Shown: positions 1-12,966, counted from the first letter of the stretch. The stretch: DNA of 64,000 nt from Lepidodermella squamata (GCA_047495785.1 JBLDXI010000009.1:4216001-4280000); one strand, 5' to 3'. The notes: generated by a model from the letters alone, not told the origin. Program-made: numbers and translations.

Positions 1-475
1 AATGGCTCACTAAGTTCACACCAAGGCGTATCGCCCCATTTGGTTGAGGATTCGTTATTATCGATGGCCAGATAGCCAAATCATAATTGCCTGAAAGCAA
101 GGAGAATCAGTCCTTCTAATGTCAGGCTATAGCAAACTATTTACTTGTATTGCCATTCTCCAACGAAAACTGGTTCAAAGGAGTATCGACAGGATAGTTC
201 CAAATGAGAGCTATAGACATATGCATTACATTTCCAACTGACTTTATACTTCACGGGAATTTACATGTTGTGCAGTCTGAACCAATCCAACCCGGGAGAC
301 ATGTGCAGACATTTGTAGCTGTGCAATAAGCATTTGTTGGGCAATCGGGTGAACAGCCTTGAAATCGTCAAACAAGTTCGGAGTTTCACTTTTTTGATAA
401 TGGTCAAAACATACTCTGCGCATCAGCAAGCCCAAACAGTAATACAGCAAAAAGAGATTGTTCTAAAATCTTCAT
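1..475 (-). CDS. Secreted EGF/fibrinogen-related lectin-like protein, 5' end only (copy D)
   Basis: First part of a fourth member of the array; the rest lies beyond the left edge. Exons are 415-475, 265-357, 145-210 and <1-90. The start codon at 475 gives a signal peptide (MKILEQSLFAVLLFGLADAQ). The next exon encodes one EGF-like repeat with six cysteines (ends GWIGSDC), and the following exons match the start of the lectin-like region of copies A-C (sequences LENGN, then GNYDL). The other three copies have two N-terminal EGF exons. Here the first is missing and the gap (358-414) is too short to hold it. All phases agree with the paralogues. Function is inferred only: a secreted recognition protein. 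Confidence 0.75.
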
Positions 476-1850
476 GATTTCCGAACGAAATGTAGTTTTA
501 TTCTCGAAGACTGAACACCGACGGATAATCGCTTGCTTAATAATTGATGAAACACTCGTCAACCGTTCAAGAATCTCACCTTCGCTGGATTCATCATAGC
601 AACGCCGAGAAGGGTGTTGGCGCGAATCAAAAAACAAATCAGCGATAACAGTTTAGGTGTGGAAAAACAATCAGCTCTAGATATTATTGATTACCTAAAT
701 CGATCAAGCAGCAAAGAACACTACTTTAACTACTTTAACTACTTTTTCGGCGAGTTTCCAAAAACGGAAAGAATTCCATGTTAATCCGTCGTTTGGACGT
801 ATATTCGATGACCATGGATCGAATATAGGATATCGATGACCTTGAATCGGTACAAAAGCGGTTCACAAAAGGACTGCTCTATCGATGTTGATAAACAATT
901 TGCAATAAAATGAGTTTGAGTATGAGGATAATAAATGGCAACAAATCAAATTTCGAGTAATCAAATTTCAAGTAAAAAATGCTTTTAATTACAGCGAACA
1001 AATTAATGTAAAATCAATCTTAGTCTTCTTCTGTTGAATAAAAGACAAACCCCGACTCGTAATCTCGTAATATCTGAGATCTGAGTATATTGTTATTCCG
1101 GGTTTAGGAACATCTTCTGATGTCCGTCCGAAGTTGCGTAATACGCGCCGGAGTTGGGCGCGTGCACGTCCGCAGAACGAGAGCCGAAGCGTCCGAATAC
1201 GAAGAGCCGAAGTTACACGCATCCAAACAATAAAACCGGGCGCAACAACGCAGTAAATTAGACAACACCGAAAGCGACAGCTTTTAAGATTTGTATCCAA
1301 GCTCTTGTAGTCCACAGAGTTTGAAGGTAGCGGGTGACTAAGAAAACATCTTGTTTTCGCCTCTTCATTCACGTCTAAAACGCCGCTTTTTACTTGTCAT
1401 CAACGACCTTGAGTAGGATGTAAACAAGCCTAAATCCGAGTTATTCAACGATCGATATCTGCCATAAGATTTTTTATTGGGAAATGATTATCCATGACAA
1501 GGTATTGTTTCTCTAATCGATTTCACAAAAAACTATTTATGAGGAGGGAGACGACGATATGAAGATCTCTGTCCGTCACGTCCTCACAAAGTATATCGAG
1601 AATGGTAGCTGCTTCAGTCAGAATTTTTTTTGGTTATTTAATAAGGAAATTAAGATGGCTTTACGGTCGTGGTCAGCTCGAAATATTTGATAACCAGTCA
1701 AGGGGAACAACAAGATTTTGTCTCGATTCTTGATGGACTGAAAATAGATGCAGTGATGAGTCAGGTTTTCAAAAAAAATTATATAATGGCTATCAATTTC
1801 TCAGGTTCATGGTGTCCATTTTAAGTCGCAGACATCAGATTCGAATGCTC
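476..1850. other. Intergenic region between copies C and D
   Basis: No gene supported. A 127-codon open frame on the minus strand (989-1372) has no recognisable domain and no splice support. A palindrome with 9-bp arms around GACCATGG lies at 801-826. A short run of ACTACTTTA units lies near 717-745. Confidence 0.5.
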
Positions 1851-4602
1851 CTACTTCAATCGAAATTCTATCGCCTGCATGGAGTAAATATTGTCGAGAA
1901 AGTAAAAGCTTGAAATTCCGCGTGCCCAATAAGGAGCTACGCCTGGTATGTAGCCATAATAGTACTTCCCGAACATATTCCTGCGAAGTGAACAGAAATA
2001 ATCTGACATGATTCAGGCTATACGTAGTGACAGTAACTCACAGGTAATGACAAGTAACACCGTTGTACCAGACAGGACCGTTATAAGTGTTAATACATCC
2101 ACCGACGTCATTGTCGAGCGCCCTGAAAGAACCTCCGTTGAACGAACTCAGGGGATCACCTGGAAGTAATGATGAGAAATAAATGCTCAAATCATCATTC
2201 ATCCAATCGCATTACTTACCGGTAACCCCAGATGAAGCTGAGAAACCACTTGCTGTCAAGGTGAAACTGGTTGCTGCTCCGATTGTGAACGAAGTATAAC
2301 GGACGAAAGCCTTATTCGCATCTTTTTCCCACGGCGAAAAAAGTATGACTAGCTCTTTAGGGGTCATCGCCAACCGGTATAAATTGTCAAGGCCAATAAA
2401 GAATTCTCCATCGGCACTGCCAATGTATTTCCTCATGTTGGCTAGAGATTGTCGGGTGAACAGAGCTTCGTTGCTTCCATCTTTCCTCCGAAGGAATACC
2501 GTATAACCGCCACCCCCACCAGCTAGACTGTCGCCGACCATATCGCACCAGACCTCAAAGAAAGCCCCACCATCGGGTGAGATCGCGTACACCCCAGATC
2601 GTCGCACACCACGAGCGAATGCGTCCGAGCAGCTAGTATAGTTTTGCGGCACACAATACGGTGCCCAGCGATTTTTGAAACATGCTGTCACACAGTTGTG
2701 GTAGGGCTTTGGACAACCGGCAAGCTGCTGGCAAGTCAACTGCCTACTGAATGCCCTGTAGGGGAAATTTGTAGCTTTCAGTGAAAAGTGGCTGTTTCCA
2801 GCCGAGCAGATTATTGCAGGAGAGGGAGCAGCAAGTGTTACAGTTTTCAAAAGTTGACACGTGTTGGAATCAGATAGGTAGTTACCTCCCACACAAAGAG
2901 CTGTAGCGGTACATAGTGTTATACATCGGCTCACTGAGTTGACATTAGGAATCTCAGAAATGATGTCAGAAGCCGTTGTATTCATTAGGTAATCGTTGAC
3001 AACGGTAACCGTGTTAGCAACAGGCATGCTACAATCGGATCCGGTGAGATTGGCTGGGCACCAGCAGTAATTAGGCCCGCGGCATACTCCCCCATTGAGG
3101 CAGGGTAAGTCACAGATAGCTGTGGGAAATTTTACCCATAGATAGATAGTTCCACATTGGCTAAGGAAGATTAACTTACGAATGCTACATTTAGGCCCCG
3201 AGTAACCCGGGGAACATCGACAGGAAGGTGACCCAAAGCCATCGTCATTGCATTCACCAAATAGACAAGGTGGATCGCAAGTATCCCGGGTATAAAATTT
3301 GATGTCAATAATATCAAGAGTTTCGTAATGGCCACCGGCTGTCCCGGAAATTCCGAAGAAAACTGGCTGGGGTATTCGCGATAGATCAACGTTGGTAATA
3401 TTGCTGAATCGCGTTATGCATCGCGTGACGTTACACATATAAATCTGTGAAAGCTTACTTCAGGAGCCATAGATAGCAATATGAAAACGGCTCACTGATT
3501 TCAACTTATTGTCTTGAAATTCGAGCCCATAGTGCCACTTTTGTCGCCAGAATACGCCTTTAGGCGTAGCGATAGACAGCCTCCCGAAGTTTGGCAAACT
3601 TACATCGCAAAAGGGATGGAAGGTATAGTTTGTTGAGAAGTAGTACAAGAAGTGCCCATTATCTGGCATTGTGCTAAGCGTCAGACCCTGTCGAGTAGGT
3701 AGCGCACAGCTGTCGTAGCGACTAGCTGTAGGGAAATAGGCATGTTTCGCCTCATTAGAAAATAAGAAGTCTGTTACCAGTATTATTTCCAACGCGAGGA
3801 ACACTAATTCCGCTGATAAATTCGAAGGCGAACTGTTCCACGCCTCCCGTTTGCGAATTGCGTCCAACTTCGAAAGTGATGTTAACATTAAAGTCTCGCA
3901 AGCCGCTGATAGGCTAGTGCACAGATTTTTTATACTAGGCAGAGCTCATTTCAAACTTTTCTTACCGATTTTGAATACATGTTGCCAATAGGAGCCCACG
4001 TAGCGGGTAGAAGTCGAAGGGCTTTGACTGCTTGGTTGTAGGCAGCTTGGACGAACCAGTCGTAGTTATCTTCAAACGAAAATGTCGATGCTGATAAAGC
4101 TATCATAACGATTCGAACTCACTGATGTTGCTGCTGTCGAAGCTGAGTTGAGGAATCGCTTGGAAGTTCCAAGTTGTTACTAAAGATAAGTTCATTCCAA
4201 AATTTGAAAAGATGCACCTGCAAGACAAGCTAACCGTTGCTGCAGTCCGATCCGGACCAGTCAGGTAAACAGGTGCAAGTGTTTGTGTCTGTGCAAGCAG
4301 CATTTGCTGGGCAAATCGGGGTGCAATTCGCGGCTAGGAAACAGCCAGCAGCAGTTTTCATTTTTGATGTAGCAAAAAATCTCAATACCTATTTCGCATG
4401 CCGTACCTATCCATCCGCCAATGCAAGCGCATGTATCGGTAGCTACGCAGGTTCCACTGTTTTGACACGGTTGAGTGCAATCTAAAAAGCAAGAGAATAA
4501 GACAAAGACTGTTCATAAGCCATCATAATTAAACATGCTTTGACCCGAAATTTCCGCTACATTCACAAGAAATACGCAGAAAATGAAGACGCCAATTTCC
4601 AT
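1851..4602 (-). CDS. Secreted EGF-lectin-PAN-fibrinogen protein (copy C), 731 aa
   Basis: Eleven exons: 4539-4602, 4389-4481, 4235-4333, 4123-4179, 3966-4069, 3778-3913, 3496-3725, 3180-3444, 2220-3119, 2042-2159, 1851-1980; 2196 nt in total. The signal peptide starts MEIGVFIFCVFLVNVA. It is followed by two EGF repeats, a concanavalin-A-like region ending in a legume-lectin-like strand (LPQPVFFG type), two further EGF repeats, a PAN/apple segment and a fibrinogen-related domain (GVYAISPDGG, FEVWCDM, GEFFIGLDNLYRL). Exon 1 must end in a GC donor (A|GCATGT) to keep phase, and this fits the phase-1 first introns of copies A and B. The last two exons, their introns and part of the main exon are identical to copy B. 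It is likely an extracellular recognition protein; the ligand is unknown. Confidence 0.85.
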
Positions 4603-5865
4603 TGCTATAAAATTACTTCTTCAAGCTGACTTTTTTTAAGCAATAGATTTTTAAGGATTTTAAGCAATAGATTGGGAATGTATTGTTATTTGAAGCTGAA
4701 TAAGTCATTGCCTCGTGTTGTCTTCTGTCTTATTTAGCTTGCGCTCAGACAGTCGATTGATTAGCGATACAATAACACCTACTCAATTTATCGCAGCCAT
4801 ATTTACTTTTCCCCAAATATCTCAAGACCCGACAAATGGCTCATTCTTTTTACAAGTCGCGTGATTTTACATTTCTTGGTTAGCATATTCTTGACAATTG
4901 CGTAAACACGTTCTACTGCCCAAACATTGCGCAAAATTAGGGCGATATCAGATTTCAGCTGCATTTTTTATGAATTGTCTTGTCCTCATCCCCAAATCAC
5001 GGTACCATAGGCAGTGGCATTTTGGCATAACTCCAGATTATCCGGCCAGACTCTGAAAGTTAGTTCAGGAAATATTTGACACCCTGATCTATGTAGAGGG
5101 AGAAACCTCGATTTGAAGAATCTTTTGTAGTCACAGCTTTATCGAGCCATCGAATTGCGTAGCTTTTTATCACGCCTCCGTCGTATTTTCCGCAGGTAAA
5201 ATACGAAAGACGAACGAAGGAAAAGTCAATTGTGAAAAATTCCATCCGATAAACCGATGGCAATGTGACAAGTAAATTTCCGGTCGGAATAATTCATGAT
5301 CTAGCCGTTAGGTGCGTGCAGTTGACTTATTGAATATTAATGACACGCTTTAGTTATTCGACACGCACCTTCGAGATGTTTCGTTTTATTGCAAAATAAC
5401 TATCGATGATTGGGCATATTTCTAATATTCTTCATGCGAGATCTTTCTCTTTCTGTCAAATATACGATAATGAAGAGGATGAACCGAAGACTGGTTTCGG
5501 GATGCGAACAGTAGAAATCATTCTGGAAATTACAGGTGGCTATCAGGTTTATCAGATTCTTCAAGATCCAGAGACAAGAACATCGAAGAATTTTCCTTGA
5601 TAGATTGATAGTACATATCGCGACTTGCGAGCCACAACAGTGTGCCGGGAATAGAAACAAATGGCGTAAAGCGTGAAACAATTTTGTTGTCATTTTTTTC
5701 TATTCCAAGGAGACATTTTTGGCTCACGAGGCTCACGAGGCTCACGATACACTCACGAGGCGTCAGATCTTCAAATAACATAAAATTGCTACACTTCTCA
5801 CGTTCTCAAGTTCATGGCATGCACAAAGCCTCAGAAATAGGCTTCCAATGCTCCCAGATTGCGAG
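4603..5865. other. Intergenic region between copies C and B with MITE-like and tandem repeat
   Basis: No gene supported. From 5614 there is a copy of a repeat also found at 33938-34130 (sequences GTGTGCC and AATAGAAACAAAT in the same order). A GGCTCACGA minisatellite lies at about 5731-5760. Confidence 0.5.
5614..5735. repeat. MITE-like repeat, copy 2 (degenerate)
   Basis: The stretch from CATATCGCGACTTGCGAGCC through GTGTGCCGGGAATAGAAAC matches the left arm of the inverted-repeat element at 33938. The right end here is degenerate, with only a trace of the TTTCTATT arm near 5697-5705, and it runs into a GGCTCACGA minisatellite. Confidence 0.5.
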
Positions 5866-8700
5866 CTACTTCAACCGAAATTCTATTGCCTGCATGGAGT
5901 AAATATTGTCGAGAAAGTAAAAGCTTGAAATTCCGCGTGCCCAATAAGGAGCTACGCCTGGTATGTAGCCATAATAGTACTTCCCGAACATATTCCTGCG
6001 AAGTGAACAGAAATAATCTGACATGATTCAGGCTATACGTAGTGACAGTAACTCACAGGTAATGACAAGTAACACCGTTGTACCAGACAGGACCGTTATA
6101 AGTGTTAATACATCCACCGACGTCATTGTCGAGCGCCCTGAAAGAACCTCCGTTGAACGAACTCAGGGGATCACCTGGAAGTAATGATGAGAAATAAATG
6201 CTCAAATCATCATTCATCCAATCGCATTACTTACCGGTAACCCCAGATGAAGCTGAGAAACCACTTGCTGTCAAGGTGAAACTGGTTGCTGCTCCGATTG
6301 TGAACGAAGTATAACGGACGAAAGCCTTATTCGCATCTTTTTCCCACGGCGAAAAAAGTATGACTAGCTCTTTAGGGGTCAGCGCCAACCGGTATAAATT
6401 GTCAAGACCAATAAAGAATTCCCCATCGGCACTGCCAATGTATTTCCTCATGTTGGCTAGGGATTGCCGGGTAAACAGAGCTTCGTTGCTGCCGTCCTTT
6501 CTACGAAGGAAGACCGTATAACCGCCACCCCCACCAGCTAGACTGTCGCCGACCATATCGCACCAGACCTCAAAGAAAGCCCCACCATCGGGTGAGATCG
6601 CGTACACTCCTGATCGCCGTTCGCCTTTTGCGAAAGCATCTGCGCAGCTGGTGTAGTTCACAGCCGGGACACAAGATGGTACCCAACGCGCACTGACACA
6701 CGTTGTAGAACAGGCCTGGTACGGCTTAGAGCAACCACCGAACTGCTCGCAAGTCAACTGCCTGCTGAAAGCTCGGTATGGGAAATTTCCTGCACTCAAT
6801 GATAAATGATAGTTTCCTGTCGAGCATGTCAGTGACGAGCTCAATGAAGCAATTTTAAATAGCCGGCATGATTGGATATCTGAGAAGTAGTTGCCGCTCA
6901 AACAAGACGCGGTGCTGTTGCAACGGCTGATGCATCGTGTTAAGGAATTGATGTTCGGGATGTCAGAAATAACGTCGCTCGCAGAAGGAGCCATCAGGTG
7001 ATAGTCGGTTACAATCACGGTCTGACTCCAAACAGGCATGCTGCAGTCAGATCCCGTGAAATCTGCTGGGCAACTGCAATAGTTTGGTCCACGACATACT
7101 CCCCCGTTCAGGCATGGTTGACCGCAAACAGCTACATATCAAAGACATTGAAGACAGTTACCTTCGATAAGAATGGGTTAAACGGAATAGAATTTAACTC
7201 AAGCTACGTTTTCAACTTAATTTCGAAATTAATTAAGGTCTACGTGACCATAGTTATGGTGCGAATGAATAAACTCACGAATATTGCACGCTTGACCTGT
7301 GTAACCAGGTGAGCATTGGCAAGCTGCTGTGAAGCCTGTGGGGTCGCACTCTCCGAAAACGCATTTCGGATCGCACGTATCTCGCGTGTAAACTTTGATA
7401 TCATAGATGTCCACATTTTGAGACCCGGCGGCTCCATATCCGGAAAACCCGAAGAATACAGGCTGCGGTAACTGAGATAGGTCGACCGAAAGATTGCTAA
7501 ATCGAGTGGCACATCCTGTAACGTTGCAGAGGTAAATCTGCAATAAAATCACAACAGTATTTGTTAGAAAACATGTGGCACTTTCTTTCGATACCGATTT
7601 CAGCTTGAAATCCTGAAATTCAAGGCCATAATGCCACTTCTGGCGCCAGAAAAAGCTCCCGTTAACTCCGGGACTGAAGGTGCCTACATTGCCGGCATTT
7701 GGCTCGCACATTGGAACGTGATTTGAGTTGTTTTTCGTAAAGTGGATGTTCATTCGCGCGCTACCAGGCTGGGTCGATATTGTTAGACCGATGCGAGCGG
7801 TTGATTGCGTGCATGTTATAAATCTCGCTATTTGAACAAGAGGAATGTCAAGTTGGAAATCATTTGAATGCTTGCATGATACCTTTCGGTCGGGGCACGC
7901 TTATTCCACTCAAAAAATCAAAAGAAAACATTTTTGGGCCAGTTGTCGAGGCTGATTTTCCGATTTCGAATGTTACATTGAGGTTGAAATCTCGTAAGCC
8001 AGTAATTGGCTGAATAATATTGAGATTAAACTTTTTGTGGCTCAAATGGCTTCCTTACCGTTTTCGCGTACATGTAGCCAGTGGAAGCCCAATCGGTGTC
8101 AAGAAGCCGGACTGCTTTGATCGAACTTTCCACCGAACCGCTGAAATACAATTCATAATTGCCTATGAAAGTAGATTTTAGTTATTGACACCTGGAAGAA
8201 CTATTTAGCTTACTAATGTTGCCATTATCCAGGCTGAATTGGGGGATCATACTGTCTGATGGTAATGACCAAGTCGTTGCTAAAAACCATTCAAATTTGA
8301 AAGAAAAATTGTAAACCTAGGAACTGAATTACCGATGTCGCAATTAGTACCCGACCAACCGGGCAGGCATGTGCAGTTGTTGGTATCCACACACATCGCA
8401 TTGACAGGACAGGCCGGAGTACAAGTTACGACTGGAACATGATAAAAATGTGAACAAACTCAGATATAATTGCAACCCTGTTACTTGTGTCGCAAGTTGC
8501 CCCTCCCCATCCACCGATGCATGCACAAGTGTCTGTGCTGACGCATGTTCCGAAGTTTTGGCATGGATTAGTACAGGTGGCTTTATTAATAAACAAACCA
8601 TTAGACGTATTTCTAAATAAATATTTATCTTACCTTGGCTAGTAACAATCGGTAAGTTTACAGCTAAAATTGCCAACAAAGTAATCGCAAGAAAATCCAT
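5866..8700 (-). CDS. Secreted EGF-lectin-PAN-fibrinogen protein (copy B), 731 aa
   Basis: Eleven exons: 8634-8700, 8485-8580, 8333-8431, 8214-8279, 8059-8162, 7883-8009, 7595-7827, 7279-7537, 6235-7131, 6057-6174, 5866-5995; 2196 nt. The signal peptide begins MDFLAITLLAILAVNLPIV. Two EGF repeats (residues about 24-87) precede a concanavalin-A-like region (about 88-320; strand LPQPVFFGFSGYG resembles the C-terminal strand of L-type lectins). Two EGF repeats, a PAN/apple module with paired cysteines (CISRCNSTASC), and a C-terminal fibrinogen-related domain of about 220 residues follow. Exon lengths of 66, 99, 118, 127 and 130 nt are shared exactly with copy A. The protein is secreted. The family suggests carbohydrate or pathogen recognition, but no binding residue assignment is certain. 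Confidence 0.87.
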
Positions 8701-9060
8701 GGAGAACCGAATTATTGGACGTGTTTGAAGACTGGACAAAACTGAAGCAACGAAGGAAGGTGAACGGCAAGCATTTGCTAGCCCTTTTAATATTTAAGCA
8801 TTTGATCCAACTTAAAGCCAAGACACGATAAATATTCCATTATTCTGCAAGTTCATGCAAAGCTTTCTCACGCTATTGCGGCGTCTTTATTGCCAACGTC
8901 AAATTCTGCCGCTATCTAATTAACCATATTTGTATGCATTTCGATCAAATATTTTCGATTCCTATTGAAGCAGCAAAGCTAAGTATTCCAGCCACATTGT
9001 CAATGCCTTGTTTGCTTAGTAGCCGCTGGAAATTATTGTTAATACGTAGTAACAGTCATT

Positions 9061-9068
9061 CAAGAATG
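9061..9068. repeat. hAT target-site duplication, left
   Basis: CAAGAATG, identical to 13471-13478. Confidence 0.93.
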
Positions 9069-9344
9069 CAGGGCTGGAAAAAGTGTAAAACCTTCCGCTA
9101 CCGCAAGTCGGAAGTTCTCCAAACTTCCAAATTTCCCATCAGAATTTTTCATTCAAATTTTCATACGTTGGTATATTCGTTTATTTGCTGATACTTTCTT
9201 TTGGCTTATGTGAATACGCGATTGGTGCCTACAATAATCCATAACAATGAGTAATAAATTTAATTTGCAAGGCTTTCGATTTTCACTGGATTGGAAATTT
9301 ATCACGTATTATTTCGCGCGTGTCAGCCGTGGGAAATCGATACG

Positions 9345-9370
9345 ATTCATTCATTCATTCATTCATTCAT
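9345..9370. repeat. ATTC microsatellite
   Basis: Six to seven ATTC units in the 5' non-coding part of the hAT element. Confidence 0.9.
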
Positions 9371-9508
9371 AACTATACAGATTTTTTTCTGAATTCTTGC
9401 TCCGTATCTTTTCTTCAATAATCGACTTCTTATTCAATATTTAGGTAATTGCTTGATTTAATTTTGCATTGCTTTTGCATCGCGTTGCTTGGCATTTGCA
9501 TTTTTGCA

Positions 9509-12507
9509 ATGGCTGAGAGCACACCTAAGCAGAAGGTTCCGCCCTCCCACGAAATGGTGGACTGTTATTATTGCGTTCAAAATAATGTAAGTTTATGAAA
9601 ATGAATAGCTTATTGGAAGTTATAGTCGGACGCCGCTTGGTTTCTCTCTAGTTTTTAAACAGAATTTTCAGACTAAATTGTTGTATTCTTTTAGGTTAGT
9701 AAACCAACGCATCGCTTCGACCATCTCGACGCACACACGTTGAAGAAACATCCAGGCAAAAAAAACGAATTCAGCCAAAAGGAGCACAGCGACTGTTGCC
9801 TTTTCAACGGCAATCAAGTCCAGAAGTCAGCGAAGAGCTTGCGGCGCTGGCAATTCATCAAGTTTCCGACGAAACCTGCGAGGATGATGTGTTTTCCAAC
9901 ATCTTGCCGTCTAGTCGACCGTCGAGCAGACTGCAGAGTCGGCAAAGCACCCGAACTTTAAATAGTGCATCGTCAGTCTCATCTTTTTCTGACGTCACTC
10001 AGGTGGAGACCGACGTCAAAGAAATGAAAAAGATGCTGGAAAATTTAATGCAGAGAATGACAGCTAATGATAGCAACTCGAAGGTTAGCCAGCCAACCCA
10101 GAATTCGAAAGATCGTCGAACGTTGATCATTAGATCGACAACTGTTCAAGAGGCTATCAAACAAACTGGCTGTTTTACGATAGTCGAAGAGATCGGAGTC
10201 AAACATCGTGAGCATTTCAAAGTCCAATAACTAGTTATATTCTTTTCAATGGAATCTTTTTTCCAGCCATTTGCAAACTTTGTACGAAGAACGGGTCGCT
10301 GGCCACTAATGTTGGTCGCATTTCCTATAAATTCGAAGCAGGGGAGGAGTTCGATGACAGGGATCAACCGGACGAATTCCGCAATTGGAAGAAGAAGCTC
10401 GCCGATCATTGTGAGACTCAAACGCATATTAAAGCCGAGGCTGAAAATCGAGAAGACGAAGCAGCGATACTGAAACTGGATTCAAGAGACGTTGAGATTG
10501 GTATGAGATTGGGGCGAACAATTTTGCTCATCGCGAACAGGTTAGATGAGTAGTTTTTTCCACATTTGGTTTATTTCTCAAATTATTTTAAGAGCTTTAC
10601 CCCACGCTGATTATGAATATCAAGTATCGAAAGATGCGCGAAACGGGGTTGATGTTGGAGAGCTCAATCATTCTAGGAAGTTTTGTGCCGATTTGATCGG
10701 AGACCTTCATGCCGAGCTTGTCTTGCACTTTATCAGTGAGTCATCGAAACCTTTGCCAGCTACCAAACGCCCGTCGCCGATCTCGATTCTGCAGGACAAA
10801 ATGACCGCAAAACGAAGCACAGGTCAGCTTCTCGGTATCGCGATTTATTTTCGAGGTCGAATTCGAGCAATGTTCTTGGAAAACAAAGTCGTCGAAGACC
10901 ACACAGGTTTGTCTGTGCTTTCAAATTTGAAATCGGTAATGAAATATGATACATTAAGGTTACGGTATTGCTAAAATGAGCCTCGAAGGATTGAAACGGC
11001 TGATGAAGCTGACGAAAAGCGAGTTAAAGAAGCGTCTTACCGGCGTTGCTCACGACGGCCAGTACGTGAAGCTCAAAGTTCAGCATCATATGACTGCGGA
11101 GCTTGATTTCGAAGTTTGGCTCACGTGCACTTGGGATCTCCGGCTCATCGCTTGGAACTTGCTTTTGCTGATGTTTTCCCTGAATGGGCTGATACGCTGA
11201 AAGCCCTTATTACGGAAGTTCTCAAAAGCGTCGGTCGAGGAAAAGCTTACCATGAGCTTCAGCAGTTCGCCAAGGCGAATAACGAAAAAATTTTCAGCGT
11301 CTCGCTATTTTCAGGTGAATATTTTATCTGACGATTAAAGATTAATTCTGTCTGGGGATTTATTTTGATAATTAATTGAACTTTAGGCACCCGATTCGCT
11401 GCCTACGCCACTGTTGTTCTCGTGAATTTTCGCAAAAACTATCCCTATCTGATTCAGCAACTGACCACGCACGATGATCCAATAATATTGAAGAAGATCT
11501 CTTGTCCCAGATTTCCTCTTCAGCTGGAGGGCTTGATCGACATTTATGAAGTCGCGACAAAACTGTCTCTTACTTTCCAGACTTTTGAAACCCTGCCTTG
11601 GGAAATCGCTGGCTCGGTCAAACGCGCCAAGATGCGTCTTCTTACAATGAGCGAGGCCGATGATATTGATGAAGAATATTTTCCCAATCTGTCCAACGCT
11701 CTTCGTGAAGTTAGCAGCGGTAGGTACCGTGGAATTGAACTCTCGTCCCAGGAAAATGACGGCGCCCCTTCACAATCAACCCGTCAGTGCAAGTCGTCTG
11801 CTGCTCGCGACGGTGATTTGGCTGAAAGCGTGGTACAGCAAGTGAAAAAGCTCTGCGGAGATCTTCAGGTCGCGATTCGCAAAAGGTTCGAAGATGACAC
11901 CAACAGCAAGGTGATCAATCTTGCAGGTAATGTTTTTGATGTAAAACTCATCAAAACAGGAACTGAAATGCCGGTAAATGACCTGAAAAGTTTGGTTGCT
12001 TTGGCGAATGAAAATGGCCAGGATTTTGACGGTGATTTGTTGGCTGAACAATACGAGATCTGGTGCGATCGCGTGCGACAACTTCCAGCTACTTTTTTTG
12101 AGCGACCTATCGACGTTCTGTACAAGTCGTTGAAAGATCAGAACATGTACGACGGGATCAGTGACCTCATGCATCTTTATTTAACATGCGCGCTGAAAAC
12201 GCACAATGAGTCTGTTGTTGAGTCCATGGGCTCGGTGGCCGATCGACACAATCGAAAGGGCCGTGATATCGACGGCGACATGCTAAATGCTGAGGTATTT
12301 CTTCACTGGAACGGCCCAAATCCAGTCGGCAGGAGTGCTGATATTCTGATACGGAAGGCCTTGGATCGCCATTTTGCCAATCAACCTGGCTGGCATTTTG
12401 TGCGAAAGTCGAACGCCGATCGACTAAAGACCCGCACGTTCAGCGAGGTGGTTGACCGAATTTTAAAAGAAGAGGGACATATCGAATTCCCGATCCCTGA
12501 GAACTAA
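9509..12507 (+). pseudogene. hAT transposase-like gene (ZNF862-like group), spliced, frame disrupted twice
   Basis: Exons 9509-9586, 9695-10207, 10267-10540, 10593-10906, 10959-11314 and 11387-12507, with GT-AG junctions in phase. It starts MAESTPKQ and has an N-terminal CYYC finger followed by histidines. A second cysteine-histidine finger (CKLCTKNG, then NWKKKLADHCETQTH) resembles a TTF/BED-type transposase finger. An RNase-H-like core begins near LQDKMT, and GTRFAAYATVVLVNF and the C-terminal ESMGSVADRH resemble hAT-derived ZNF862-like proteins. Two breaks occur. At 9758-9766 a run of eight A then C requires a -1 shift; A AAA AAC is in the zero frame. At about 11134-11140 the local TCTC duplicates two bases, where WDPAHRLELA would be expected. 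The second break argues that this copy is inactive. Confidence 0.8.
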
Positions 12508-12536
12508 ACATTCTTCTGCACAGAGAAAGTGATTGG

Positions 12537-12846
12537 CAAAGTGCTCGAATTTCCAAAAAATTGGGAAGCTGACAGCGCTTGGGGGAATTAGCGGAAGATC
12601 GGAATCGCAGAACTGACCTCGGATTCGGAATCAGCGCGAAATTTTGACCAATAAAATGTGTTGCACGAACAATTTCCGGCATTTTTTCAGGGGGCAATAA
12701 ATTTTATTACCACAGGTAATTACCGGTAATTAGTATGGCTCCTGATGACTGTCGAATTTCCGGAAAATAATGATGCCATCGTGATCAGCGACCTCCCTTC
12801 CCCTTGGAACCCTCAAGGACACCGGTAATTGCTGATAGGAAATCAG
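12537..12846 (+). repeat. Left arm of long inverted repeat inside the hAT element
   Basis: About 310 bp, starting CAAAGTGCTCGAATTTCC, with its reverse complement at 12967-13274. It begins 30 bp after the transposase stop. The spacer is about 120 bp. The arms are nearly perfect, so the transcript could form a hairpin of about 300 bp. Confidence 0.93.
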
Positions 12847-12966
12847 CGTAATTTCTCAAGAAACTTGTCCAGATTGCGGCAGGGATGAAAATAAGTAGAA
12901 ATCCAGCTCATTTGAGGAAAACTGGGAACCGCGGGTTAGGGAACAGGAATATTGGGAAATTGGACC

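Noticed and set aside
989-1372. 127-codon minus-strand open frame
   Set aside because: No domain, no splice partner, and it lies in the gap between two array genes; likely chance.
11116-11331. Separate gene within the transposase region
   Set aside because: It is the continuation of the transposase frame after a two-base insertion at about 11134-11140.
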